From Anadara kagoshimensis (Eukaryota > Mollusca > Bivalvia > Arcoida > Arcidae), in assembly GCA_021292105.1 (NCBI GenBank), contig CM037861.1, positions 49,676,634 through 49,740,633 on the forward strand: a DNA stretch of 64,000 nt, read 5' to 3'. Shown one piece after another: positions 36,508 through 47,894 of this stretch. The translations under genes were made by a program, and so were the position numbers. Within the stretch, counting starts at the first letter, position 1. Each line of letters opens with the position of its first letter. The notes beneath the pieces are model-generated. The model worked only from the letters and a program-made list of their open reading frames with translations. It searched no databases and was not told the origin of the DNA.

Positions 36508-36875
36508 CAATTGAACTGTTTAGAAATGCGGTTCATAGTCGATATGAACGCAATTGATATGCAAGCAAACTGAATAACGCGCGTTAGCGCAATATGATTA
36601 GTTTGCCTTGCATATCAATTGCGTTCATATCGACTATGAACCGCATTTCTAAACAGTTCAATTGTTATATTTACGTTTAAAACTATTTTCTTTTCTTTTT
36701 CTTGGTTCAAAATCATCTTAAAAAATTTTAATTCCGCGCTTTCAATAACGATTTTCGATTAACGGAACAGCTGATGGAACAGCAGATCGTGGCAGATTGT
36801 TGTGACTGGAATTCCCGTGACGTCACCAAGGTAGATCTTGCAGTTCATAGCCGATATGAACGCAATTGCTCTGAA
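36508..36875. mobile_element. Hairpin-tipped element H2
   Basis: A 63-nt left arm (36508-36570) and 64-nt right arm (36601-36664) are complementary apart from one extra C. The 30-nt loop includes GCGCGTTAGCGC. A shortened copy of the arm (TTCATAGCCGATATGAACGC) recurs at about 36843, after a body with GTGACGTCAC. No coding frame. Confidence 0.75.
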
Positions 36876-36967
36876 ACCGTGTGTAGAAGACAGAAAACAG
36901 ACAAAATGTAAATATTTAAATATGGACTTGCATTGAGTTTGAATTAGGCCATTGAATCTGAACTATG

Positions 36968-36991
36968 TATTCGAAACAGCCGTCTAGTGCT
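36968..36991 (+). other. Hammerhead 3' half (remnant)
   Basis: TATTCGAAACAGCCGTCTAG followed by TGCT: the GAAAC, GTC and stem I half on the plus strand; the CTGATGA half is missing. The family leader (TGTAAAATAAAAACTGGTAT) follows. Confidence 0.6.
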
Positions 36992-37149
36992 GTAAAATAA
37001 AAACTGGTATACTTTGTTATAATCTCTTAATATTTACAATATGACTGTACCCGTCTTCGATGAAACATATAGAAGCAATTGTATTGCAATTCCCATGAAG
37101 GACAATTGAGGTCAGACCCTTGATGTGTATAAATCTTCACGCAGTACTA

Positions 37150-37446
37150 TGTCATGGCCCGCGCAGGGGATCACGTGATCATGTGAGATACGCAGATCTC
37201 GCATAGCTTAAAATCCTATCTCGCATGAGCAGATATGGAAGAAATAGAGCCAAGGGTTAAAACAAATCAAAATATTTATTAAAAGAAATAATTGCAAATG
37301 TGTAAGAAATTACATTTCTGCTCATGGTATTTCAAGGGGTAATGCAAGATAGTGTGGCGCGTGGCAAATTCAAAATGAAGGACTTCGCCCTTCATCCAAT
37401 TTGGCACGCGCCACACTATCTTGCATTACCCTTTGAAATACCATGA
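37150..37446. mobile_element. Hairpin-tipped element H3
   Basis: Arms 37322-37370 and 37398-37446 (49 bp, about two mismatches) enclose a 27-nt loop that itself folds (ATGAAGG/CCTTCAT), so nearly the whole 125 nt can form one hairpin. The body before it includes GATCACGTGATCATGTGA. The left border is uncertain. Confidence 0.65.
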
Positions 37447-37503
37447 TCAGAATGTCACTTCTTAAATATATTATATACATTATCATATCAGTTTTTATTT
37501 TAC

Positions 37504-37549
37504 ATCACTAGACGGCCATTTCGGAATACAATTCCTCATCAGTAGTGCT
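37504..37549 (-). ncRNA. Hammerhead ribozyme motif, one core-adjacent change
   Basis: On the minus strand: stem I AGCACTA/TAGTGAT (one mismatch), CTGATGAG, stem II GGAAT/ATTCC, then GAAAT where the family has GAAAC, and a GTC triplet. Stem III is weakened (TG wobble), so activity is doubtful. Confidence 0.65.
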
Positions 37550-37644
37550 TTGACGTAAATTATGAAACTAAAATATTGTTTTCAAGATGTTGAAAAGATA
37601 CCCAAAATTACCTTTTTATCTGGTAGAACTTTTTATCTGGTTAT

Positions 37645-37955
37645 TAGCTTGTTCCCACTATGGGGACTTTGTACAACGAAGTAGGCTGCTTGCAAAAAAA
37701 ATTGTTGACTAAGGGATATTGCAAGCCTAGGCTTATCAAGGGCCATCAAAAAGTTTTATGGCCATCATCACAGTATTGTTGATAAGTTTGATGTTTCTGT
37801 GTCCAGGATTGCCCTGGATATATTTGACGTCTCATAGTTCCATGTTTCTTTCTCACAGTTTTGATTACACACGTGACGGGCGTAGCTAGCTAAACAGGAG
37901 GTGCTTACCCTGCCGGAGCACCCGGCCTATGGATTAGTATGTTTGTTTTTGCATA
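37645..37955 (+). mobile_element. Penelope-like 3' end with internal tail deletion
   Basis: Starts in the RT C-terminus at AGCTTGTTCCCACTATGGGG and runs through FYG--H and VDKFDVSVSRIALDI to the tail. After GAGCACCCGGCCT it jumps directly to ATGGATTAGTATGTTTG, about 90 bp shorter than other copies. Nested in the hammerhead element. Confidence 0.8.
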
Positions 37956-38155
37956 ATATATTTTACAAAATTTTGCTAACTGTTCATGAGGCAGTATACC
38001 TTAGTTTTTGATGAATTTAAATTTTAACTTGCAGCAAATATGAACAATACTATACATGTGCATGTCTGATATTAATGCACAATTATTGCCTACTGAGTTT
38101 GTGATGTCCTCGGGGAAACATCCACCAGCAGAGATACCGGCTCAGTTGTTTAAAT

Positions 38156-38699
38156 CACATCTGTCATGTATAGATATTATTTCACCACAGGTTGTTGCCA
38201 TTCAAATACTATTCACGTTGTGGGTACTTAAGGTTTATCAGAGATAAACTTATAGTACACGTCTTGTGTCATACCAAGACTCCACAATAAGTCCAGAGTC
38301 CAAAGGCCAGTTTGTTAACAAATCAGCCAAAAGGTCAGACTAAATTTACAAATTCACTCCAATGTCTAGTCTAGGTTTTCATTTATACCAGTAACACGAG
38401 GACTGTCATCCGACTAATATAAAATATTGTTGTAGAATCATTTTGCTATCACATTACCGATAACGCACCTGCGAAACATAAACGTATTAAATTCCTTCTT
38501 ATTTATTCTTATAATTGCTATTTCTATTCCAAATTACATCATAATTCTACATTTAAAAAAAAACTTCTAGGAAAAAAATGCTTGGTTTTTGTATAAACAC
38601 AAACTTATCATATTTTTTAATTTATTCTAATAATTGCTATTTCTATTCCAATTTTCATCACATTTTGTGCATTTGTTTGATTGAGCTGGAATTTACGCC
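38156..38699. other. No gene recognised
   Basis: Contains a duplicated segment TTATTCTTATAATTGCTATT / TTATTCTAATAATTGCTATT about 115 bp apart; nothing else. Confidence 0.45.
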
Positions 38700-38925
38700 C
38701 CAGTCAAAAAAAATTTCACTTTTTTTATATTGAGAAATCATTATCCATAAGTGACGCAGCAGAATTTTTTTTACCTTTGCAATGCGTTAGGGGCAATGTG
38801 TAGGGAAGGGGGTTCTTCAGCCTGCGTCGTCTGCCGTCTTGGTCAGACCAGGATTCGAACAGACCTCTCGCATACCTAGTGAACACTCTACTACCTGAGC
38901 AACCGCAGCTTCCAGGAAAAACAAT
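38700..38925 (-). mobile_element. tRNA-headed SINE, family 3
   Basis: On the minus strand the head reads GCGGTTGCTCAGGTAGTAGA (A box) and TCTGTTCGAATCCTGGTC (B box), then a body different from families 1 and 2. Only one copy in this window. Confidence 0.7.
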
Positions 38926-39118
38926 ACTTTGTTTGCCCTTGTGGAAATAGTATTGAGTATTCCTATTCCCAGAACACAATAAAGTAACTGTATATTGTAT
39001 TAATGACTTGGGGTGTAAAACAACATTATTCAACTAATCAACTCATGTTTGTCACATGGACATATATGTTAGTTATGCGAATTTACGAAAACATACACTA
39101 AAATAAATAAACTATTAT

Positions 39119-39361
39119 AAAGGTAAACAACATTGAACTGTCCGTTTGACCTTTCATTGGGGAGAACCATATAGAAGGATCCAACCAATACATAGGTAGT
39201 GTTAGGATTCGCAGTTTATACATATACACATTGACCATGATTAGTGTTCACATCATATGGACGAAATATACCCGTGTGATCCCTATTACTTAAATTTACT
39301 AGTCCACAATGAATATTTAAATCAAAGGTCAAGCGGACAGGTCAATGTTGTTTGCTTATAC
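39119..39361. mobile_element. TIR element, GGTAAACAACATTGAC family, full length
   Basis: Ends AGGTAAACAACATTGAACTG and GACAGGTCAATGTTGTTTGC are inverted repeats of about 40 bp, extending through TTTGACCTTTCATT/AAAGGTCAAGC. About 243 bp, no coding frame. Confidence 0.75.
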
Positions 39362-40119
39362 AACTCAGAATTTTGCGAGCATTGTATCATGATGTGATTG
39401 CATTTTACACGGTTTGATTTTATGGGCGTCTTAAATCTGACGTTTATTTTGATATTACGTAAGATACGAGCATTTTATTCCGAATTAATTCAAAATATGG
39501 AATTATCGATATTTTGATTTGATTTATTTATTTATTACTTTGAAAAAAAAACCAGCACAATTTTTGTAAAACACTTTGCATGCAATGCATGTTATTATAA
39601 CGACTTATTAATCAAATTTGCAATTGTGTGTCATTTCAATCCATGATGCCAATCCTAGCTTGCTTTATTATTGTAATAAATATAACAAGGTCAAGATATA
39701 AAATTAATTTAAAATACCTCAAAACTTAGTGACTGTGGCGATAAAGGATTTCTTAATAAGCTGTAAATTCTTGAAACGACATTTAACAGAAGAAAAAACA
39801 TCTATTCTTGTCAGAGTAAGGTAAATTATAACCAGTTTTAGAATAAACAAGAAAGTGTAAATCAGTTTAAGTGGTGGAACGTATTCCCTAAGTAAATCAC
39901 CCTGACTACCATTTAAACCTTTTGCCGTGTGATTTATAATTTTCCTGTACAAATTTGGCATTTTAATTCCATTGAACACAAAACCTTAAGATGAAATATT
40001 ACCGCGTTAACTTAATAAACATTATTTTGTTACACTTTTAAAACCATTTACAAGGTCTATAATTCATTTATATAATGCAACAGTTGGTCATAACAATTAT
40101 CATTGTATGTTGTCGTCAA
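39362..40119. other. No gene recognised
   Basis: AT-rich. The 86-codon minus frame at 39719-39979 has no supporting context. Confidence 0.45.
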
Positions 40120-40330
40120 CTGCCTTCAAGCCAACCATGACAAGGAACATCGTTTATTTAAAGTTCCCATCCGAAAAAACCGTGACTTTCAATTCGTAAT
40201 GCCGATTGCTTGGCGAAAGAAAAGTCACTACCCACTTTCAAGTCTTGGGTCAGACCCGGTCGTGGTTCGAACCCACGACCTCCAACTTACGGAGCGAGCA
40301 CTCTACCAACTGAGCTACCGCAGTGGTGAA
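40120..40330 (-). mobile_element. SINE family 2, tRNA head intact, 3' truncated
   Basis: On the minus strand GCGGTAGCTCAGTTGGTAGA is an A box and GGGTTCGAACCACGACC a B box; with the rest it can fold tRNA-like. The body GTCTGACCCAAGACTTGAAA continues to TCGGATGGGAACTTTAAAT, and the GACGTTAAACACC tail is absent. Confidence 0.8.
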
Positions 40331-40430
40331 ATATTTTATGAAACACGAAAGTAAAGGGTTTATCATTATCACCGACTGGATAAACAACTCCAATACATCT
40401 GAAAATCGCACGTTTTTAATTATATTATAC

Positions 40431-41018
40431 AATAATTGCCCTCTAGGTATGTGGACATACAGAATTGTCACCCGACAGAAGGGTTGTCACCCGAGGGTGA
40501 AAACCCTTCTGAAGGGTGACAATTCTGGATGTCCACATACCTAAGGGGCAATTATTATTTTATTATACCGAAACAAAGCTTACCATGTCAAATGACACAA
40601 ACAATATTTAAATTCTAAATTAAATTAAACGCTACCAGTTTACACTTTCAACCACCCTTTTACGCTCGCCTGCATACGAAGATTCCACAGTAGCTGTGCA
40701 TGGGTTTTTTGGGAGTAAGATCTAGGTTTAACTCTCATTCTGTTTCCATCAAATACATTTCCAGTATTTCCACTGAAGCTTAGGTGACACTTTTGTGTTT
40801 TCTGCATCTTTGTCATACATAATTAATTCTAAGTCCGCTTCCGACGAACTGCAAAAAACGACTGGCCGCCATTGTTATTGTTTACCAAATGACAACACAG
40901 TTCTGTTGTACGAGTTATTTCCCTTGTACCGGGTTATCACCGGGTGATAATAGTATTATCACATGGCTGGTGAGAGGTTATCACATGGCTGTGAGAGGTT
41001 GTCACACGCTGCCAGTTA
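40431..41018 (-). mobile_element. Hairpin-tipped element H4, inverse relative of H1
   Basis: Arms 40431-40490 and 40497-40556 (60 bp, about five mismatches, 6-nt loop) form a cruciform-capable hairpin starting AATAATTGCCC. Next to it TTATTATACCGAAA is the reverse of TTTCGGTATAATAA in H1. The body matches H1 to the far end GGTTGTCACACGCTG, including GTGATAATAGTATTATCAC. Confidence 0.8.
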
Positions 41019-41120
41019 TTCTGTGGGAAACATCTCATTTATTACATGTCATGTGATTGGAAAACATCCAATGAAAAGTGTTTTAATATATGTGAGGTAT
41101 AATAATATAAATTATGAACC

Positions 41121-41376
41121 TAGCACCAGTTTCACAATCATTCCTTAGCTAAGATTTTCCTGACCTTAAATTTCGATAAATTTTAAATCTTTATACCATT
41201 GTTAATTTTCAAGATATTCGTGAATTTAAGGTGTCGTTTTAAAGATCACTTCTAGATTAAAACTGCTGCATTTAGTTTTGACAAAAGTGTCCATCTGTAG
41301 TTCCAAAAAGGGCACCAAAATTTGCTTATTTAGGTTTAGAAAATGTTAGTTAAAAATGATTGCGAAACTGGGGCCT
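41121..41376. mobile_element. MITE with CCAGTTTCACAATCATT ends
   Basis: Left CCAGTTTCACAATCATTCC and right AATGATTGCGAAACTGGGG form imperfect terminal inverted repeats that continue into TTAGCTAA/TTAGTTAA (about 28 bp). About 255 bp, non-coding. Confidence 0.75.
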
Positions 41377-43561
41377 GGTCCTTCAAACAATTTTACATTT
41401 TATTTTTTATGAGGAGCTGTGCTTTTTAATGTTGGGAATTACTAATTATGCTTGAGATTTTGCAATTAAGGGTTTCACTTGCTTCTAACTTTAAGTAATC
41501 TAGATGCTTGTTTAAAATAAGATGTTGCTATTATAAAGATTTTGGCAATAAAAGATATAGAAAAAAAACTTCATTGCTTGAAGAACAAATATTATTTACG
41601 TAGTATGAATGACGTAAAATATTTTTAAAGGACATGAACCGAAAACTAAAACATTTTAAAAAGCAAGGTCAGAAGACTTTAACGTTCTAATGAACACGAT
41701 TTTCACATTTCAGCTAACAAATTGTAATTTATCAATTTTGAAATATTAGAAATAAATTCTACATTTGTCATTTCGACTTCAATGCGCAATCGGTTGTCAA
41801 TATTTAAACAAAAATAACAATTTTCAGACAAATAAACTCCTATGCCATTAATTTCATGATAACTTAAATACAAGCGTAAAGATTGTCCGTTTAAACATTC
41901 TTGGCGCTAACTCAATACTTAATCAAGACAGGTTTGACAGACACCTCTGATTATGTCAGTCAAGCGGCGCTTTATTTTGTAATAATCATGCCGATTTTAA
42001 TCGGAAAGTTGCAACCATTGGAATAGATTCCAATATTGAACTTTAACAATTTCGCAGTTGTGTCAAGAATACTTCAAACTTTCATTAAAATGTGACGTTT
42101 AATAAAACACACAGCTCTGCACAAAAACCATTTCATATTTCTATTTTAAACTTTATTTTACACGATTAGTCATTTATTTATATGACGTATCAAATTAAAT
42201 CCGAAATTGACAGAAAAAAAAATTATCTCTACGAGTACAAAAAAAGTAAAAGAAGTCAAAATCTGTACAAACTTTACAGTATGTAGTATGCATTAAAATT
42301 TATTGCAAGAATTCAAATTCTGTAAAAACTATATTTATAGCTTCGACACATTTATAAAAAATTAAAATTGCTCGTGTATGTTTTTTTCCTCTTCTAAACA
42401 CTACAAAAATGTTTTTTCCTCGCCTAAACACTATAAAAACACATTAATCTTTAATTTGACGCCTGTGTTAGGATTGCTTATAGAAAACTATATCTGAAAA
42501 AAGATATATATATATATATCATAATACATGGTGAAATCCATATCATATGCCATATCTGACCGAGACCACCCGTTCAGACCGAGGACTTTAGTAAATAAGT
42601 AACTGCAAAACAGGTATCATAAGATGCATAGCTGATTGGGCAATAGAGAAGTATGGATGGTGAAGGATGCTGAAACAGAAATAAATCAACTGTCGACAAT
42701 AATGTTCTGGTCCATCGAGATTTAAACCTAGATAGGGAGAGGCACTGTAATTCGTAACCCGGTTATAGTTGAATACTAATGGCAAATAAAAAAGACTAGT
42801 TGTGCTTATACAGTTGTATCTTATAAATTCGTTTTGTTGTGACGTTATGACTGTTATAATGACTAGTTATTCCAAGCGTGTGCAGAGTCCCGAACTCTTG
42901 TAGTTGCTAATCTCCCGCGCGCTTCTTCCCGATTTTCAGAGTTGTCTTTCTTTATCAGTGCAGGCCATGCGCGTATACTTTGTTGCTCTCACAATAGCCA
43001 AGCCATTAGATGTTATTTTAACGTTTCATTTAAAATAATCTCACACAACATTGTATTGTATTGAAAGCTCAGAGCAAGTTAAAATAGATCTCCTTTAAAA
43101 GAATCAAAAAACATAAACTCCATTTCGGATTCTCCTCAAAGTTACACGAATCAGTATTTTTAAATTAATCCAAGTCATTGCTAATTAGTTTCATCCTTTA
43201 AATTCCACTTTGTAATTCAAACATAATTAGAATGAAATTAAACATAATTACCAAAGGGATTAGCATTTCCATGTTAAATGCAAAAGCCATTTACAATGTT
43301 TCTCGTATCCTAGTAATTTGGCACCCCATAAAGACTTATCGCCATAGTATTTAATATACTAAAAGCCAAGCATTCAATATCTGTCATATTTTCACTTTAA
43401 TAATCCTCTCTCTAACATCGTCTTTTTATTGGGAAAAATTAAACAAATAGTGTTGATAATTATAGTAATGCATTGCTATAAATCTTTCTTGTGGATTGCA
43501 AAAATCTAAGAAAAACCCCCAGGCCTTGCTGCTATAATAAAATACACGGAATTTATAAACG
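41377..43561. other. No gene recognised
   Basis: Long AT-rich stretch. A slightly GC-richer patch at 42880-43000 (CTCCCGCGCGCTTCTTCCCG) has no frame, tRNA or known repeat that I can see. Confidence 0.45.
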
Positions 43562-43735
43562 AACAAACATACGGCTTAATGTCTAAACCGCAACCCCAGC
43601 AGCAAATTTCCAAAAAGAGAACGTTCAAGGTAAGTTAGACACTTTAACTTCCATCAGGACATTGAGGACAGATGCTCCGAAATGATAAACATATCTTGTC
43701 TATCTAGCTACATCCCGTCAGGTGTATAATTCAGT
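43562..43735 (-). mobile_element. Penelope-like 3' tail, diverged
   Basis: Reverse tail blocks GTCTAAACCGCAACCCCAGC, ACTTTAACTTCCATCAGGAC and TGTCTATCTAGCTACATCCC are recognisable. Confidence 0.6.
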
Positions 43736-44309
43736 TAATCTATTACATTAACCACACCACTGGACGCCTTCGTTAATCCGTGGTTTAAACTAACATTAGC
43801 TATTGTCAGGTACTAAAAATCTCTAATTTCATTACATATTACTTTGTAGTTTTAAGGAATATATCACGAGGCTATGCAAAGACCAAGAGAATAAACATGG
43901 ACTCAAATGTATTTTAATCTCATGATTATCTAGAAGTAAAAAAAATACTAGGGTGAAATTAATTGTTCTTCTTATGATGAGAAGTTCTAAGATTCACATT
44001 TTAATTTAGAATTAACGTTATATATGTATAATCTAGTTGTCCAGTTACGAAAAACAATGTTATAAGAGTTGTTTTGTGCATTTAGGACAAAGAAATCAGA
44101 CTCTAGATGTTGGTGTAGGATATATGCATCTATACCAATCAAAATGTAGTGTGTATATTTATACTTTTACCTTCAACGGAAACATTAAAAGAGATGGGCG
44201 AATATATTGTAACTAAAAACATGCAGAAAGCAGCAGCCAAATTGACAAACACAAAACATGGAATAAAGATATAAATTAAACGCATGCAAAGTGAATAAAA
44301 GTTGCTTTA
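43736..44309. other. No gene recognised
   Basis: AT-rich, nothing supported. Confidence 0.45.
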
Positions 44310-44640
44310 ATGTACCAATCTTGCAGTGTCTTTTGTACAAAAACTTACTAGGCGTACGTGCGGAAATTTTCCGTTCCTGAATGCATAAAATAAGACATGA
44401 AAAGGGATTGTTTACGAAGGAAACACTTAAAATGCAACAAAATACAAAATGTGAAAAGATATGAAAAGTCCATTAAGTTCAATGTATAAATTTTCCAACG
44501 TAATTCCTTTTTTCAGATCGGTGAACGTGCAGTAATCTTTAATTCCTGAATACGTAAAAGAAGACATGCAGATGTGGCATGATCTTAAAGGAAACACTTG
44601 AAATACTTCAGCGTCACGTATCTCTGACATTAACCACGAT
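44310..44640 (-). repeat. Old tandem duplication of a 170-bp segment
   Basis: TTCCTGAATGCATAAAATAA (about 44375) and TTCCTGAATACGTAAAAGAA (about 44543) sit in similar contexts, each followed by AAGGAAACACTT. The right copy is open on the minus strand (44630-44427, with VFPLRSCHICMSSFTYSGI); the left copy is frameshifted. This could be an old exon duplication, but support is weak. Confidence 0.4.
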
Positions 44641-44852
44641 CTGTATTAAACTTCATGTATTTGATACCATTAACCAAGATATATGGCAGTAAATTTTCTT
44701 CGTCCTCAAAATCTAAGTTTTGGTTATCGTTCAAATTATTGCCATAGGTGGTTTTGATAAAATAAATGTTGATCCTTCTGCTTTTATCCTTTCAAAGTCT
44801 GGAAAACATTTCAATATTTTTTTTAATTTTGGTTCGCGCAATACGGGGGTTG

Positions 44853-44880
44853 TTTTCCGAAACGACTGTAGTGTGGTGTA
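44853..44880 (+). other. Hammerhead 3' half (decayed)
   Basis: TTTTCCGAAACGACTGTAGT followed by GTGGTG and the family leader GTAAAATTAAAACGGGTTA. The CTGATGA half is missing and GTC has become CTG. Confidence 0.45.
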
Positions 44881-45105
44881 AAATTAAAACGGGTTAAGTA
44901 AGTATTATTTGCATCGGTCAGTTGCACAAATATGTATATAATAACTATAAACTAAGCGTAATTATTGATAATAACCATTCAGATAACAGTAAATGACAAC
45001 AGACAATACAAATGAGAAAAAATTGTGGAAGAACAGGCAAACAACAAGATAGGCAAGAAAAACATACATGTCCATGTTTACATCATAATTCAAAAATCAA
45101 AGTAA

Positions 45106-46005
45106 AACATTGCAATAATGCAACTTTAGTTACACACGTGAACTTTCAACAGTCTAGGACAGTAAGGTCGGGTGCTACGGAAAAGTAATCACCTCCTGTC
45201 TAGCTATCTACACTATAAGTAAGAAATAGGTGTTCGGATCGCTGATTACAAAACTACAGACTATCAATGAATACATTTTAAAACGACACTTTTATCAACG
45301 GCTAGTGGTCCATATAAACAAAATTTAAAGAGTAAAAATGAGTCTTATCTCGACAATGATTCACGTACAAGCGACCACTGACAGGTTGTGACACAAGACT
45401 TGAAACTGGGTAAGGATTGTTCTTCACCACGCAATCGGTATTATAAAAGTGAAAATTATGAAAGTCACAATACTTTCGGATACAAAATAATAAAAAAACG
45501 AGGTTACGTGTCACGGTAGCCATGGCTCGATAGAGAACCCAGCTGTATAAAGTCATTAGCGCAACGCACAGGCAAAATTTCTGCACTTTCGCTTAAAGCT
45601 GGCGAAGTCTTATATTCTTGAATGGGACGTTAAACACCATTACTCAACTCAAAACATAAGCAGCAAATACTTATACCAATAGTAGAGTCGATGAAGAGCA
45701 TTGCGACATGTGACGGGCACTAGATGTAATGACAACTTGGTATTTTAGGCGTGGTTCAAGGTCTTGTGAAAGACCCTAGTCTTCTCAATCTCACAGCCAA
45801 TGCAATGCGCATAAATAGGTAAATCTAAATGTTGAAATGAGTTTTATTTCATCCAACAGTAAAATGACAATCATTCTGGCATGTTGTCCAAGTGCCTGAA
45901 GCACAAATGATGCCGTTTATAAAATATAATATGTTTGCTTCAATAACACCTGCCAGAAGTTTGTTGACGAAAAACCTCTTCTGACTAAAATGAAAAATCT
46001 CCTGT
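45106..46005. repeat. 0.9-kb tandem duplication, unit 1
   Basis: Carries a minus-strand Penelope-like tail (about 45060-45225) and a plus-strand family 2 SINE (45380-45655). Repeated at 46006-46821, joined at TCTCCTGTAAAACATTG. Confidence 0.9.
45380..45655 (+). mobile_element. SINE family 2, 5'-truncated
   Basis: Body TTGTGACACAAGACTTGAAA to the tail GAATGGGACGTTAAACACCA. No tRNA head. Copied again at 46195-46475 by the tandem duplication, not by transposition. Confidence 0.75.
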
Positions 46006-46821
46006 AAAACATTGAAATAATGCAACTTCAGTTAAACACGTGAATTTTCAACAGTGCAGGGAAGTAAGATTGGGTGCTACGGAAAGATAATCACCTCCTG
46101 TCTAGCTACACTACAAGTAAGAAAAATAGGTATTCGGGTCGCTGATTATAAAACTGCAGACTATCCAGTGGTACATAAATGAACTCTTATCTCGACAATG
46201 ATTCACGTACCAGCAACCACTGACAGGTTGTGACAGAAGACTTGAAACTGTGTAAGGACTGTTCTTTCGCCACGCACTCGGTATTACAAAATGAAAGTCT
46301 TTCGGATACAAAACAAAAAAATAAACGAGGTAACATGTCACGGTAGCCATGGCACGATAAAGAACCCAGCTGTATAATGCCATTAGCGCAACGCACAGAC
46401 AAAATTTCTGCATTTTCGCTTATAGCTGGCGAAGTCTTATATTCTTGAATGGGACGTTAAACACCATTACTCAACTCAAAACATAAGCCACAAATAGTTA
46501 TATTAATAGTAGAGTCGATGAAAAGCATTGCGACATGTGACGGGCGCTAGATGTAATGACAACTTGGTATTTTAGGCGTGGTTCAAGGTCTTGTGAAAGA
46601 CCCTAGTCTCACAGCCAATGTAATGCGCATAAATGAGTAAAACTAAATGTTGAAATGAGTTTTATTTTATCCAACAGTAAAATGACAATCATTCTGGCAT
46701 GTTGTCCAAGTGCCTGAAGCACAAATGATGCCGTTTATAAAATATAATATGTTTGCTTCAATAACACCTGCCAGAAGTTTGTTGACGAAAAACTTCTTCT
46801 GACTAAAATGAAAAATCTCCT
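46006..46821. repeat. 0.9-kb tandem duplication, unit 2 (about 80 bp shorter)
   Basis: Same order of Penelope-like tail (to about 46118) and SINE (46195-46475), ending CTAAAATGAAAAATCTCCTG before unique TCGTTTCTGTG. Several small deletions separate the units. Confidence 0.9.
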
Positions 46822-47259
46822 GTCGTTTCTGTGATGAATGAATTAACTTTTCAACCACTGTGATAGACACATAATTTTCTATAAGCAATCTTATTTCCAA
46901 TTTGAAAATCGACATGATAGAGGAAAATACAATTACAGAACATGACAAAATCCAGATACTCGATGTTTGTGTGAAACAAGAGAGAAGTTTGATGCTGGCA
47001 AAATACGGAATTTTTAAATTTAGTTTTTGTTAGGATTGTTTTTAGTTGTAATGAATATTATGATGTTTATTCAAAATTTATATTAAATCACACTGGCACG
47101 AATAAAAGAACGAGTATGAAGAAACCCTTCCTTCTAAGAAACACCAGCAAAGTTAAACAATTTATAAAAAATAGACAAAATTGATAATTTATGACGAAAG
47201 GGCATTACCACTTATACATTTCAGTGTTTTTGGTTGAACCATAACGATTGAACCGGTGG
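46822..47259. other. No gene recognised
   Basis: AT-rich unique DNA. Confidence 0.45.
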
Positions 47260-47410
47260 TATTTTAATTCGACAACACTAGACGGCCGTTTTGGAATAAA
47301 ATTCCTCAGTAGTAGTGCTCAAACGAAAGTTCAAATATTTTTAAGATGTTGAATGGGAAAATAAAAGAACCAAATTTATTTTACCAAACCCACTTACGGC
47401 AATATTTTGA
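47260..47410 (-). mobile_element. Hammerhead element with mutated core
   Basis: Motif at 47274-47319. On the minus strand the core reads CTACTGAGG in place of CTGATGAGG and CAAAAC in place of CGAAAC, so it should be inactive; stem I and GTC remain. The body continues with AAGATGTTGAATGGGAAAAT. Confidence 0.7.
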
Positions 47411-47490
47411 ACAATTATTCATAGTTTAGTATTTACGAAACAGAGAATTGTAAGTGCTTTGGAATGTTATTTCACTCATAATAATTAAAA

Positions 47491-47835
47491 GGGTGCGGTG
47501 GTCTAAGTCTACAAATCCAGAGTCTTTCACCACTATGGTTCCATTCCCGCTCAGACCACATCTGGGAAAGTGAATTTTTCTTGCCGTTTGCTTTTCCTGG
47601 TTTACCAGGTGCCAGTATATTGTGACTGTGGAGTAGTACGCTTGTCTGTGGCGTACTGATTCGGTGAACTGGCACCTTAAAGTCGCCCAGGGTGCGGTAC
47701 AAACACACTCGCACTTCACATGCATACACGAACTAATTCATAGATTAATCGATGGATATTATTAAAGTAATTGTCGTTGCAAATAGATGAAGCATTGCTG
47801 ATGCGACAATAAGCAAAAATCAACAACAACAATAC
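47491..47835 (+). mobile_element. SINE family 1, second copy
   Basis: Shares body blocks with 34048-34410 (GTGAATT, TTGTGACTG, GGCGTACTGATTCGGTGAAC, GGCACCTTAAAGTCGCCC, GATGCGACAATAAGCAA). The A box is decayed (GTGGTCTAAG). Confidence 0.75.
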
Positions 47836-47894
47836 ATGTAATATAATAATTAAGAACAGGTACATGAGAGATTGTACGTATAATCTGTATGCAT

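Larger units (their letters stand above)
37484..38155 (-). mobile_element. Hammerhead-type element interrupted by a Penelope-like 3' end
   Basis: The element runs 37484-37605, is broken by about 356 bp (37606-37961), and resumes at ATATATTTTACAAAATTTTG with the usual body to CACCAGCAGAGATACCGGCT. Uninterrupted relatives at 51010 and 61545 serve as empty-site controls. Confidence 0.8.

Noticed and set aside
40250-40330. Possible tRNA gene (A and B boxes, tRNA-like fold)
   Set aside because: It continues directly into the SINE family 2 body and is repeated in other copies, so it is a SINE head and not a functional tRNA gene.
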